Of a stretch of DNA of 64,000 bases, positions 47,701-55,003 are shown one piece after another. Origin of the DNA: Neoakkermansia glycaniphila (GTDB taxonomy: Bacteria; Verrucomicrobiota; Verrucomicrobiia; Verrucomicrobiales; Akkermansiaceae); contig NZ_LIGX01000002.1 of assembly GCF_001683795.1 (NCBI RefSeq), positions 248,001 to 312,000 of the forward strand, read 5' to 3'. Position 1 is the stretch's first letter, and each line of letters begins with the position of its first letter. A program made the position numbers and the translations under genes. Below the pieces are notes generated by a model that was not told where the DNA came from, did no database searches, and saw only the letters and a program-made list of their open reading frames with translations.

Positions 47701-48156
47701 GCGCGTCTTGAACTGGTTGCCTCCCGACCATTCCACCAGCCCCGGATCAATACCCCTGCGCTGCTCCTCTTCGAACACCACACGAGCCTTCTCCTTCGTC
47801 ACAGGTACGCCGTCCACCATCGCACCGTTGACATCCAGTGCATACCCCTGCATCACAGCCCCCTGCGGCAAAGGGTAATACAGTTCTCCCTCCAGCACCC
47901 GGTTATTCGGATTATGGAACGTCATCGTCACGATCGTCTCGCAAAGCGGCCCCATCACGCGGGATTGCACTTCCGCCTTGCTGATGACCACAGACTGATC
48001 CTTCTCCCCCTTTTGAATAATCATCCGGGGAAAAACGGGCTGTGTCTGCACATCCGGCAGCACGCGGCTGGCGGTTACGGGATCGGCGGCCTGAGTCTGG
48101 GCCCACGCAGGAGCCGCCATCAAACCGAGCGCAATAAGTTGGGGTACTATTTTCAT
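44746..48156 (-). CDS. Large exported VIT / von Willebrand A protein with TPR, DUF2135-like and LysM domains
   Basis: This 1136-aa protein has a signal peptide ending AWA (residue 19). Residues 60-200 form a vault-protein inter-alpha-trypsin (VIT) domain. A vWA domain follows (about 300-480) with the MIDAS motif WDASGSM (Asp314). A Pro/Ala/Gly-rich disordered region covers about 700-790, then TPR-like helices (about 810-940). A beta domain resembling DUF2135 (about 975-1065) contains NWDTAASDMDLWVTDP. The C-terminus (1088-1136) is a LysM repeat (YQVKKGDTLESIARKEL), which binds peptidoglycan or chitin-like glycans. It is thus probably an envelope-anchored adhesion or assembly protein. The MIDAS looks functional except that later Thr/Asp ligands were not traced. 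Confidence 0.82.
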   Translation of the reverse strand: MKIVPQLIALGLMAAPAWAQTQAADPVTASRVLPDVQTQPVFPRMIIQKGEKDQSVVISKAEVQSRVMGPLCETIVTMTFHNPNNRVLEGELYYPLPQGAVMQGYALDVNGAMVDGVPVTKEKARVVFEEEQRRGIDPGLVEWSGGNQFKTRVHPIPANGTRTVRLRYTTMVPMNEDGSVLYQLPLNFGNRMDSFKLRVEVLNDEKPQINRSPVENLSFDKVQGMFVAEKELKDIALTEDLKISIPAPLPKFGPTVETGNGNFTMTPIQLGGKPKSESFVEKHDGKYYATVVLPVDAAGAGSHKAPGRLSIVWDASGSMAKADTAKAIAFLKKYLDTYMNRPGQAASAERPIEEVRLTIVRDRIGDPKVFKDADALLKALEEITYDGATADVQAAVPSTADAGLCFVVSDGIANFSKGEMSDSAAPVVALAVTSASDFHAMERMNARVLTLTNHTAEQAMKNLEEPVLKVISVVLDGEPWEDSVCSGRTVKAGDALLVTGNIPEGDHEIGLILVSLSEGKNNETHGMFVTMPVSTGNAQEGTLLRSFHAQNRLNEMMREPETPVRAERLKALGEEYGIVTPGTSLLVLESLDQYIRHGVRPPASAPKERQLYDEHVAMNAKAKELSEESQRVGQMRRSLDGWKEKVAWLETDFSKRKPAKNADTKMVLNQRAVDGMDDEAGEASPFDSGDVRVLRAERRSEAVSVMPAAAAAPVGAEAPPAGVGEAFGVGFGTGMVAAEDADAAVVVTGGMRPAGGAMLGSAGGRSGGGRETQSPQPVIQVKPWDSKDPYMEALKVSEKPYDTYMKLKAEYGAAPGYYLDCADFFASKGDKATALQVLSNLVEMELENRSLLRTLGYKLRYLGDLDQAEFVFRKVAEMFREEPQSYRDLALVLAEKGEYQAAVDMLRKILTNPMQERFAGVEQIALMEMNRLIAKAKAEGKPVNVDGLDPAFIKPVDTDLRVVINWDTAASDMDLWVTDPFKEKCFYSHNRTQTGGMLSRDVTQGYGPEEFLIRKAKDGDYKIETHYYGSRSQKMLAPVTLYAEVYTDYGRPEEKRQTLFFRLEEKDQVVNVGKVAYGQDPSAPSLRDYQVKKGDTLESIARKELDDPARAEEILKLNPSLKGRELSAGELIKLPK

Positions 48157-48351
48157 GATATGTATGGATCGCCTTCGGATCGATTCATTTGTAGCATAAC
48201 CACAGGGAAATCGTCCAGCAAATTTTATGCAACAAAAGCATCACAAACGGATTCGGCAGAAAATTATTCCATCAGATAAAAGCAGAAACGAAACAGGAAC
48301 ACATACATACGCCACCCTCGGATTTCGAGCCGAGAACACTCATCTTTTTCC

Positions 48352-49329
48352 TCAATCCGCAACGGCCGGAAACACATTCGACAGGCCCAGCAACAGCAGC
48401 CCGCCCACCACGGCCACCCCCACCGTAAAAGCAAGACTACCCGTCAACGCGATCCCGCTCCCCCACCTGCCGAACGCATCCGGAGCATCCTCTCTTCCGA
48501 AACTCCTCCGCACCAGCGAAGAAGCGAAATTGCCGAAATACGCCAACAGAACGATAGCCAGCAGAACGGCAATCAGGAAAAACGGCTTGTGCAGAATCGG
48601 GAACCGCAAGCAGTACGCCAGAATGAACCCTGCATCCGCCGTCAGAATCATCGCTCCCATAAATCCCTCCCATGTCGTCGCAGGATGCTGCACCGGAGCC
48701 ATGCGTGCCGACTCGAACAAACGCCCGCCGAACAACACACCGCAACCGTGCGCAAACAGATCCGCCAGCTTCGTCACCACCATCAGCCAGACCAGAATCG
48801 AAAAAGCCTCCCTCGGCAGCGTACCGCCCGCCGCATCCATCCCCACCAGGCAAAACAGTGCGAACGCCAGCATCCAGCAGGGAAACACAAACGAAAGCAC
48901 CGTCAGGCCGATATTGCGCACCGCGCGCTCGAACCCGTCCGCGCGGAATGCCTCCCACGTCAACGCAAGCACCATCAGCATCACCAGATAAAAACAGGCA
49001 AACACCCCGGCAGCCGCCACCGCATACAAATCCCCCAAATGGGCCGACCAACCGTTGGAAAGCACCAGCACCCTGTCGCGGGCCTCCACGGCAATCGCTG
49101 CCAGAAGCCAGGGATAGGCCAGCCCGGCGCACAAGGCCAGCTTCCCCTGCGTATAGCCATCCTTCTCCCGCAGCAGGCGGTGCCAGTCGAGCGTACCCAT
49201 ATTGCACAGCCCGCACACGAGCCCCGCATAGCCCCAGGCTGCATCCACCCACCAGACCACGGCCAGCAGGGCAAACAGCAAAAAAGTACCGGGAAAACTG
49301 GATAACACGAGTTTGGAAGAAGCAGTCAT
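48352..49329 (-). CDS. CdsA-family membrane protein, degenerate signature (paralogue 1)
   Basis: This 325-aa polytopic protein is clearly homologous to the CdsA-type protein at 51734: [36 protein letters not shown] and TTWEGFMGA all align. CdsA makes CDP-diacylglycerol from phosphatidate and CTP. Here the signature that supplies metal-binding acidic residues is changed. The KD pair becomes ED, and the two aspartates of the GGxxDxxDS part become Ala and Gly; ISPKKT becomes QHPATT. It is therefore probably not an active cytidylyltransferase. It is expressed divergently from fumA, with an upstream block shared with paralogue 4. Confidence 0.8.
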   Translation of the reverse strand: MTASSKLVLSSFPGTFLLFALLAVVWWVDAAWGYAGLVCGLCNMGTLDWHRLLREKDGYTQGKLALCAGLAYPWLLAAIAVEARDRVLVLSNGWSAHLGDLYAVAAAGVFACFYLVMLMVLALTWEAFRADGFERAVRNIGLTVLSFVFPCWMLAFALFCLVGMDAAGGTLPREAFSILVWLMVVTKLADLFAHGCGVLFGGRLFESARMAPVQHPATTWEGFMGAMILTADAGFILAYCLRFPILHKPFFLIAVLLAIVLLAYFGNFASSLVRRSFGREDAPDAFGRWGSGIALTGSLAFTVGVAVVGGLLLLGLSNVFPAVAD

Positions 49330-49390
49330 GGGAGTCGAGGGAAATCAACTCCCTTTCTATCACGAATCCATCATCGGGAACAAGCACGAC

Positions 49391-49411
49391 TTGTGTAACA
49401 GAAGTGTAACA
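49391..49411 (-). promoter_or_regulatory. Direct-repeat promoter element of CdsA paralogue 1
   Basis: On the minus strand TGTTACAC-ttc-TGTTACAC: two 8-nt direct repeats 11 nt apart, about one helical turn. The block matches 18 of 22 positions with the one before paralogue 4 and sits the same 60 nt from the start codon. Confidence 0.5.
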
Positions 49412-49534
49412 ACATCCTACCCGGCCGCCGAATTCCCAGCCAAACAGCCGAACACGCCTCTTTCTATCCATTCGGGAGACACTGCATTTTTGCGCTGGAA
49501 ATTCGGAGGTAACTCCGCTATCATGCCTCCTGTT

Positions 49535-51181
49535 ATGGCTACGCCTCCGTTTCACTATCAGGATCCTTTCCCCCTCGGCGAGGATAAAACACAGTACCGC
49601 CTCATCACCAAAGACTACGTGAGCATCGGCGAATTCGAAGGAAAACCGATCCTCAAAGTTGCGCCCGAAGGCCTCCGCCTCCTCGCCGCCGAAGCCTTCC
49701 ACGACATCGCCTTCTACCTCCGCCCCGAACACCTCAAAATGGTTGCGGGCATCCTGAGCGATCCCGAAGCCAGCGAAAACGACAAAAGCGTAGCACTCAC
49801 CCTCCTCCGCAATGCCGAAGTGGCCTCCCTGGGCATCCTCCCCTTCTGCCAGGACACCGGCACCGCCAACATCGTCGGCAAAAAAGGCCAGCAGGTCTGG
49901 ACCGGATGCAACGACTGCGAAGAACTCTCCCACGGCGTGTACGACGCCTACACGCAGAACAACCTGCGCTACTCCCAGACGGTCGCCCTCGACATGTACA
50001 AGGAAAAGAACACGGGAACCAACCTTCCGGCGCAGATCGATATCGCCGCCGTCGAAGGCATGAAATACAGCTTCCTCTTCGTCGCCAAAGGCGGCGGCTC
50101 GGCCAACAAAACCTACCTCTATCAGGAAACAAAAGCCCTGCTGAACCCGGCCACGCTCAAGAAATTCCTCGTCGAAAAAATGAGCACCCTCGGCACCGCT
50201 GCATGCCCGCCCTACCACGTCGCCTTCGTCGTCGGCGGCACCTCGGCGGAAATATGCCTGAAAACCGTCAAACTCGCCTCCACCAAATACTACGACACCC
50301 TCCCCACCGAAGGCAACGAACACGGACAGGCCTTCCGCGACCTCGCCCTTGAAAAGGAACTGCATGAAGAAGCCTGCAAACTCGGCCTCGGCGCCCAGTT
50401 CGGCGGCAAATGGTATGCGCTCGACATCCGTGTCGTCCGCCTCCCGCGCCACGGCGCATCCTGCCCCGTCGGCATGGGCGTCTCCTGCTCCGCCGACCGC
50501 AATGCCAAGGCGAAAATCACCCCCGAAGGCATCTTCATCGAGCAGCTTGAGCGCAACCCCGGCCAGTACATCCCGGAAGCACTCCGCACCGTCCAGCCCA
50601 CCGCCGTCAGCATCGACCTCAACCGCCCGATGGACGAAATCCGCGCGGAACTCTCCAAATACCCCGTCACCACCCGCCTCAGCCTCAACGGCACCATCAT
50701 CGTCGGCCGCGACATCGCCCACGCCAAACTCAAGGAACGCCTCGACAACGGCGAAGGGCTGCCCCAGTACATCAAAGACCACCCCGTCTACTATGCAGGC
50801 CCGGCCAAAACACCGGAAGGCTACCCCTCCGGCTCCTTCGGCCCCACCACTGCAGGCCGCATGGACTCCTACGTCGACCTCTTCCAGGAAAACGGCGGCT
50901 CCCTCATCATGATCGCCAAGGGCAACCGCGCCCAGTGCGTCACCGATGCCTGCAAAAAACACGGCGGCTTCTACCTCGGCTCCATCGGCGGCCCCGCCGC
51001 CATCCTGGCGAAAGACAACATCAAAAAAGTCGAACTCCTCGAATACCCCGAACTCGGCATGGAAGCCGTCTGGAAAATCGAAGTGCAAGACTTCCCCGCC
51101 TTCATCCTCGTCGATGACAAAGGCAACGACTTCTTCGCCCAAATCCGCGCCAACTGGGCCTGCCCCGCCTGCGCGCACTAA
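49535..51181 (+). CDS. fumA: Fumarate hydratase, class I (iron-sulfur)
   Basis: This 548-aa protein is the same length as E. coli FumA and nearly collinear with it from [19 protein letters not shown] (short form [10 protein letters not shown]) to the C-terminus. It interconverts fumarate and malate with an oxygen-sensitive 4Fe-4S cluster. The cluster cysteines are expected in [18 protein letters not shown] and the middle domain. [13 protein letters not shown] and [15 protein letters not shown] are conserved. I chose 49535, where E. coli homology begins. An ATG at 49523 overlaps a TATCAT that could be a -10. The strong similarity to enterobacterial FumA is worth a phylogenetic check. Confidence 0.94.
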   Translation: MATPPFHYQDPFPLGEDKTQYRLITKDYVSIGEFEGKPILKVAPEGLRLLAAEAFHDIAFYLRPEHLKMVAGILSDPEASENDKSVALTLLRNAEVASLGILPFCQDTGTANIVGKKGQQVWTGCNDCEELSHGVYDAYTQNNLRYSQTVALDMYKEKNTGTNLPAQIDIAAVEGMKYSFLFVAKGGGSANKTYLYQETKALLNPATLKKFLVEKMSTLGTAACPPYHVAFVVGGTSAEICLKTVKLASTKYYDTLPTEGNEHGQAFRDLALEKELHEEACKLGLGAQFGGKWYALDIRVVRLPRHGASCPVGMGVSCSADRNAKAKITPEGIFIEQLERNPGQYIPEALRTVQPTAVSIDLNRPMDEIRAELSKYPVTTRLSLNGTIIVGRDIAHAKLKERLDNGEGLPQYIKDHPVYYAGPAKTPEGYPSGSFGPTTAGRMDSYVDLFQENGGSLIMIAKGNRAQCVTDACKKHGGFYLGSIGGPAAILAKDNIKKVELLEYPELGMEAVWKIEVQDFPAFILVDDKGNDFFAQIRANWACPACAH

Positions 51182-51214
51182 ACCTCAGAACACCGGAGCG
51201 GGAACACAGAATAA

Positions 51215-51242
51215 CGCAGATAGAAAAGACTGACTCAGAAAT
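51215..51242 (+). repeat. Left inverted repeat flanking the GxxExxY gene
   Basis: CGCAGATA-4-AGA-4-CTCAGA on the plus strand. The same pattern in inverse orientation occurs at 51687-51714. Confidence 0.55.
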
Positions 51243-51300
51243 TTCTTCTGCATATCCTGCACATTCCCCGCTCTGGTTAAACCCATCGTCATCCGGCCCG

Positions 51301-51693
51301 ATGTACACCCGTGACAGCGATCCCTTGACATACGACGTCATCGGCGCAGCCATGGCCGTACATCGGGAACTCGGATGCGGCTTTCTGGAATCCACCTATC
51401 AGGAAGCACTGGAATGGGAACTGCACACCCAAGGCATACCTTATGAACGGGAAGCCAAACTGAACATCCATTACAAAGGCCACCTACTGCCGTCTTCCTA
51501 CCGTGCAGACTTCGTCTGCCACGGCACTCTCCTTCTGGAATTGAAAGCCCTCACCCACCTCTCAGGCACGGAAGACGCACAAATCCTCAACTACCTCAAA
51601 ATCACCAAACTGACCAAAGCCCTCCTCTTCAACTTCGGCACCCCTCAACTATATTACAAACGCTACATCATGCCACCCTCTGCGGACATCTGA
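51301..51693 (+). CDS. GxxExxY protein (PD-(D/E)XK nuclease-like small protein)
   Basis: This 130-aa protein matches the GxxExxY family. The naming motif is GCGFLESTYQEAL (G, E and Y at about 26-33), followed by a core with YRADFVCHGTLLLELKAL. The D...ExK there resembles the PD-(D/E)XK nuclease fold. Members are often multicopy, with unknown function. It lies between fumA and CdsA paralogue 2 and is bracketed by inverted repeats, the right one overlapping its stop codon. This suggests a cassette inserted in this spot. Confidence 0.8.
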   Translation: MYTRDSDPLTYDVIGAAMAVHRELGCGFLESTYQEALEWELHTQGIPYEREAKLNIHYKGHLLPSSYRADFVCHGTLLLELKALTHLSGTEDAQILNYLKITKLTKALLFNFGTPQLYYKRYIMPPSADI

Positions 51694-51714
51694 GAAACTC
51701 TGCGCATATCTGCG
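51687..51714 (-). repeat. Right inverted repeat flanking the GxxExxY gene
   Basis: On the minus strand CGCAGATA-5-AGA-4-CTCAGA. It overlaps the GxxExxY stop codon and lies 19 nt before CdsA paralogue 2. Confidence 0.55.
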
Positions 51715-51733
51715 ATCCTTCCCCCTCATTTCC

Positions 51734-52711
51734 ATGACACCCAAGCTCAAAACCTTCCTCGAACGCCTCTTCAGCACCGTCATCCTCCTCACCCTCGTCG
51801 GCGGAGTCCTCTGGTGGAACAGCGTCTGGGGCTATGCCATCCTCATCTGCCTCCTGTGCAACCTCACCACCATCGAATGGTACGCCATGCTCAAGGAGAA
51901 AAAAGACTACGCCCAGCGCTGGCTCGTCCTCGCAGCCGGACTCCCCTACCCATGGCTCCTCTTCCTGCTCGGCCACTTCAGCATCAAAGAAACATGGTGC
52001 CTGTACTGCGACACTCCTCACGTTCGCAGCATCGACACCACTCAGGCCGTTACCGCCTTCTCTGCATTCGCCTTCTTCGCCGTCGCACTCGTGGCCGTCG
52101 TCTCCTTCGTCTGGGAAATGCGCCGCCCCATTGAAGCCGACCGCGCCCTGCGAAGCGTCGGCACCACCCTGCTGGCTTTCATCTACCCCGTATGGATGTT
52201 CAGCTTTGCCCTTGCCTTCCTGATCGCGGAAGCCCATGGTGCACACCTCGCCGACAGCGCTGTCGGCATGCTGCTCTGGATCATCCTCGTCACCAAACTC
52301 ACAGACATCTGCGCCTACGTCAGCGGCGTCCTCATCGGCGGCAAAATCTTCGGCGACCGCAAAATGATCCCTCACATCAGCCCGAAAAAAACGTGGGAAG
52401 GCTTCATCGGCTCACTGCTCCTCACCACCGCCGCGGGCTTCGGGCTGGCAACCGTCCTCATGCCTGCCGCACTGCATTACCCGTGGATACTGGCTTCCAT
52501 CATCATCATCATCGCCCTCCTTGCCGTCATCGGAGACCTCGCAGGCTCCCTCATCAAGCGCAGCCTCGCCGTCAAAGACTCCGGCTCACTCTTGCCGGGA
52601 ATCGGCGGCATCTTCGACCTCATCGACAGCCCCGCCTTCACCGTCAGCATGATCGTAGGCGGAGGAATCAGCCTGGGAGCATTCTGCGCCAACGTACTCC
52701 ATCTCTTCTAA
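51734..52711 (+). CDS. cdsA: Phosphatidate cytidylyltransferase (intact CdsA, paralogue 2)
   Basis: This 325-aa membrane enzyme makes CDP-diacylglycerol, precursor of all acidic and zwitterionic phospholipids. It alone among the four paralogues keeps the full family signature. That includes TKLTDICAYVSGVLIGGK (about 188-205), ISPKKTWEGFIG (215-226) and SLIKRSLAVKDSG followed by LPGIGGIFDLIDS (272-299). The KR, KD and two Asp residues are intact. It has about eight membrane segments. No promoter was found in the 40 nt before it; the right inverted repeat of the GxxExxY gene lies there. Paralogue 3 follows after 12 nt. Confidence 0.92.
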   Translation: MTPKLKTFLERLFSTVILLTLVGGVLWWNSVWGYAILICLLCNLTTIEWYAMLKEKKDYAQRWLVLAAGLPYPWLLFLLGHFSIKETWCLYCDTPHVRSIDTTQAVTAFSAFAFFAVALVAVVSFVWEMRRPIEADRALRSVGTTLLAFIYPVWMFSFALAFLIAEAHGAHLADSAVGMLLWIILVTKLTDICAYVSGVLIGGKIFGDRKMIPHISPKKTWEGFIGSLLLTTAAGFGLATVLMPAALHYPWILASIIIIIALLAVIGDLAGSLIKRSLAVKDSGSLLPGIGGIFDLIDSPAFTVSMIVGGGISLGAFCANVLHLF

Positions 52712-52723
52712 CCCGGTTCGTCC

Positions 52724-53752
52724 ATGCCCCCGGCTACCCTGCACTCCTGCGTCCGGACCCTCCTTCTTATCATCGCCGCCTGCGCCGCAGCCATATACAA
52801 CCGACCCGCCTGCTACGCCGTCCTGATCTGCCTCCTGTGCAACCTGTCCATTCTGGAATGGGCAGCATCCCTCAAGAAAAACGGCATAACCTGCCATCGC
52901 AACCTCCTCCTTGCGGCAGGCCTCGCCTATCCATGGCTCATGGCGGGCGCAATCCTCGGCATGTACAGCCAATATACCCGGCAAACACCAATCCTGCAAT
53001 TCGGCGGCAAAGGGGACCCATCCTTCCTCCTGTTTCCCGACTCGTCCGAACAGCTCCACATCCTCACCTCCTTCTTCACCCTTTCGGCAATCTATCTGGC
53101 ATGCTTCATCGCAACCTCCGTCCTGTGGGAAATGGCATCACCCGGAAACCAAAATAAAAACCTCTCCGCCATCAGCGGCACCGTCCTGCCCTTCCTCTTC
53201 CCCGCCTGGTTCTTCTCATGGGCTCTATCTGCCCTCATCCCGACCGGAAACACGCCGAGCCACATCCTGCCGCCCGTCATTCTCCTCCTCCTTGCCTGCG
53301 GCCTCTTTGAACTGCTGGCTGCAATCTTCAACAAATGGCTGGGAGGAAAAATCTTCAAACGCAACCCTCTAAGCAGACACATTGCCCCCGAACGCACATG
53401 GGAAGGCTTGCTGGGCGCGACTGCTACCCTCTCCATCGCCGCCGCCACTGCCCTGCTGTACCACTGGCCCGACGCATGGTTCAATGCCTCTTCTCTCGAC
53501 TGGACGGAACACCTCCTCACCATCATCAAATTCATTCTGATTTTCGTCATTTCCATTCCCGCCCTCATCTTCGGCATGGGACTCCTCGCCCACTTCGGAG
53601 CCTTGACCGCGATCTACCTTCGCCAAACCTTGGGCATCGAACAAACAGAAAACCGGCATATCTCAACCCTCCTCGGCAGCCTCGGCCTGCCGCTTGCTGC
53701 CTCGTCCGCACTTCTGGCGGCCATTGCCTTGCTGAACAACCTCCCAACCTGA
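52724..53752 (+). CDS. CdsA-family membrane protein, degenerate signature (paralogue 3)
   Basis: This 342-aa homologue of the preceding protein has [45 protein letters not shown] and IAPERTWEGLLGA aligned. The first Asp (TDICAY) is Glu (LFELLAA). The C-terminal signature reads LRQTLGIEQTENRH and LLGSLGLPLAASS, without the KD and Asp-Asp residues. It is likely catalytically dead or altered. It is co-transcribed with the intact copy (12-nt gap), which favours a role as partner or regulator of it. That role is inference. Confidence 0.78.
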   Translation: MPPATLHSCVRTLLLIIAACAAAIYNRPACYAVLICLLCNLSILEWAASLKKNGITCHRNLLLAAGLAYPWLMAGAILGMYSQYTRQTPILQFGGKGDPSFLLFPDSSEQLHILTSFFTLSAIYLACFIATSVLWEMASPGNQNKNLSAISGTVLPFLFPAWFFSWALSALIPTGNTPSHILPPVILLLLACGLFELLAAIFNKWLGGKIFKRNPLSRHIAPERTWEGLLGATATLSIAAATALLYHWPDAWFNASSLDWTEHLLTIIKFILIFVISIPALIFGMGLLAHFGALTAIYLRQTLGIEQTENRHISTLLGSLGLPLAASSALLAAIALLNNLPT

Positions 53753-53870
53753 ATTTCAACCATGGAACAAGTAACAGCTCGACGCAGCGCCGTCGCCTCC
53801 ATGGTAGCCTGCATCGGATGGACAATCCAATCGACCAGACCGAACACCGCCAGAGTACGGCCACAGCGCC

Positions 53871-53892
53871 TGTTACACTCCTGTGATACAAT
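53871..53892 (+). promoter_or_regulatory. Promoter element of CdsA paralogue 4
   Basis: TGTTACAC-tcc-TGTGATACAAT. The second half is an extended -10 (TG-a-TACAAT). The block matches the one upstream of paralogue 1 and ends 60 nt before the start codon. The rest of the 53753-53952 spacer shows no credible gene. Confidence 0.5.
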
Positions 53893-53952
53893 TCATCATG
53901 GCGTCATCGACGCGATTTGTGCTACAAAAGACTGGAACTCGCCTTTTCACGC

Positions 53953-54990
53953 ATGAACGCCACCCCCAAAACACCGTTTCCTTCCTCCGGACGGCATGCA
54001 GCCGCCAAAGCCGCATTCACCTTCCTCGTGCTACTCTCCGCCGGATGGATCGTCCTTGATAGCAACTCCCTGCCCGTGTACATCGTATGCTTCTGCATCC
54101 TGTGCAACATGGCAACCCTTGAATGGAGCCTGCTCCTCGAAGAAAAGAAAAAACTTTGCCACCGGTGGCTCATCCTGCTTCTGGGACTTCCCTACCCATG
54201 GCTGCTCGGATTCGATGGAGTCAGAATATTCACCGTCTCCGTCCTCGGGTGCGCCTACCGCTCCGGAGGACAACACGAATACCCTGACCCATGGAATGTA
54301 GCCATCGCCTTCATCGGCTTCATCGCCATGGCCGCCCTGCTCTGGGAAATGACACGATCCTCCGAACCGGAAAAAAGCCTCGCTTCCGTCTCCACCGACC
54401 TGCTCGTCTCCATCGTCCCGGTCTGGTTCTTTTCATGGGGAATCATCGCCATCCTGAACGAAAGCATAAACCTCCAAACCCTCGTTTTCGACGCATGGCC
54501 GCCTGCTGTTAAAATCATTCTCATCGCCCTCTCCTTCAACGCTGCCTCATGGCTCATCAATCGCAGCGCCAGCGGCTTCCTTCCCCGCGGCCACACATCG
54601 TCATCCCCCAGCCCGATCCGAAAACCATGGCACACCTTGATGGGTTCATGGCTCCTCGTCTCTGCCATCTGGATCATCATCACCGTGGTGCAAACACCTC
54701 TCTTCTCGCTCGACTACGAACACACGCCTCCTCCCCGGATTGAAATCCTGCGTGCCTTGCTCCCGCAATCCCTGACCATCCTGGCCACCGTACTGGCCGT
54801 CGCCTGCATGACTGCCTGCGGCAATCGGGTCTGCATTACACTCAAACGCAGCATCGGACTCACGCGCCACCGATCTCTGCTTCCCGGCCTCCCGGGCTTC
54901 GTCCCCCTGCTGTGCGGGCCGGACTTCGCCATCGCCGGATGGCAGCTCCTGAACACCGCCGAACGCCTCTTCCACTACATCTTCACCTGA
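53953..54990 (+). CDS. CdsA-family membrane protein, degenerate signature (paralogue 4)
   Basis: This 345-aa polytopic protein aligns with the other paralogues at VYIVCFCILCNMATLEWSLL, GLPYPWLL, SIVPVWFFSWGI and PWHTLMGS. The catalytic signature is present as a shell only. KRSIGLTRHRSLLPG keeps KR and LPG but loses KD, and GFVPLLCGP replaces the GGxxDxxDS aspartates with Pro and Cys. Function as a CTP transferase is therefore doubtful. I started at 53953 (MNATPKTP), after the promoter; an ATG 12 codons upstream is possible. hrpB follows after 13 nt. Confidence 0.78.
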   Translation: MNATPKTPFPSSGRHAAAKAAFTFLVLLSAGWIVLDSNSLPVYIVCFCILCNMATLEWSLLLEEKKKLCHRWLILLLGLPYPWLLGFDGVRIFTVSVLGCAYRSGGQHEYPDPWNVAIAFIGFIAMAALLWEMTRSSEPEKSLASVSTDLLVSIVPVWFFSWGIIAILNESINLQTLVFDAWPPAVKIILIALSFNAASWLINRSASGFLPRGHTSSSPSPIRKPWHTLMGSWLLVSAIWIIITVVQTPLFSLDYEHTPPPRIEILRALLPQSLTILATVLAVACMTACGNRVCITLKRSIGLTRHRSLLPGLPGFVPLLCGPDFAIAGWQLLNTAERLFHYIFT

Positions 54991-55003
54991 TCCCGACATC
55001 GAC

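Noticed and set aside
48437-51178. Very long open frame (over 900 codons) antisense to fumA
   Set aside because: It is a composition artefact of GC-rich coding DNA; its product is low-complexity Gly/Ala/Asp/Phe and fumA on the other strand is certain. The same holds for long antisense frames over ftsH, hrpB, glnS, pgk and gspE.
53762-53956. 64-codon open frame before CdsA paralogue 4
   Set aside because: It crosses the predicted promoter and shows no protein-like features.
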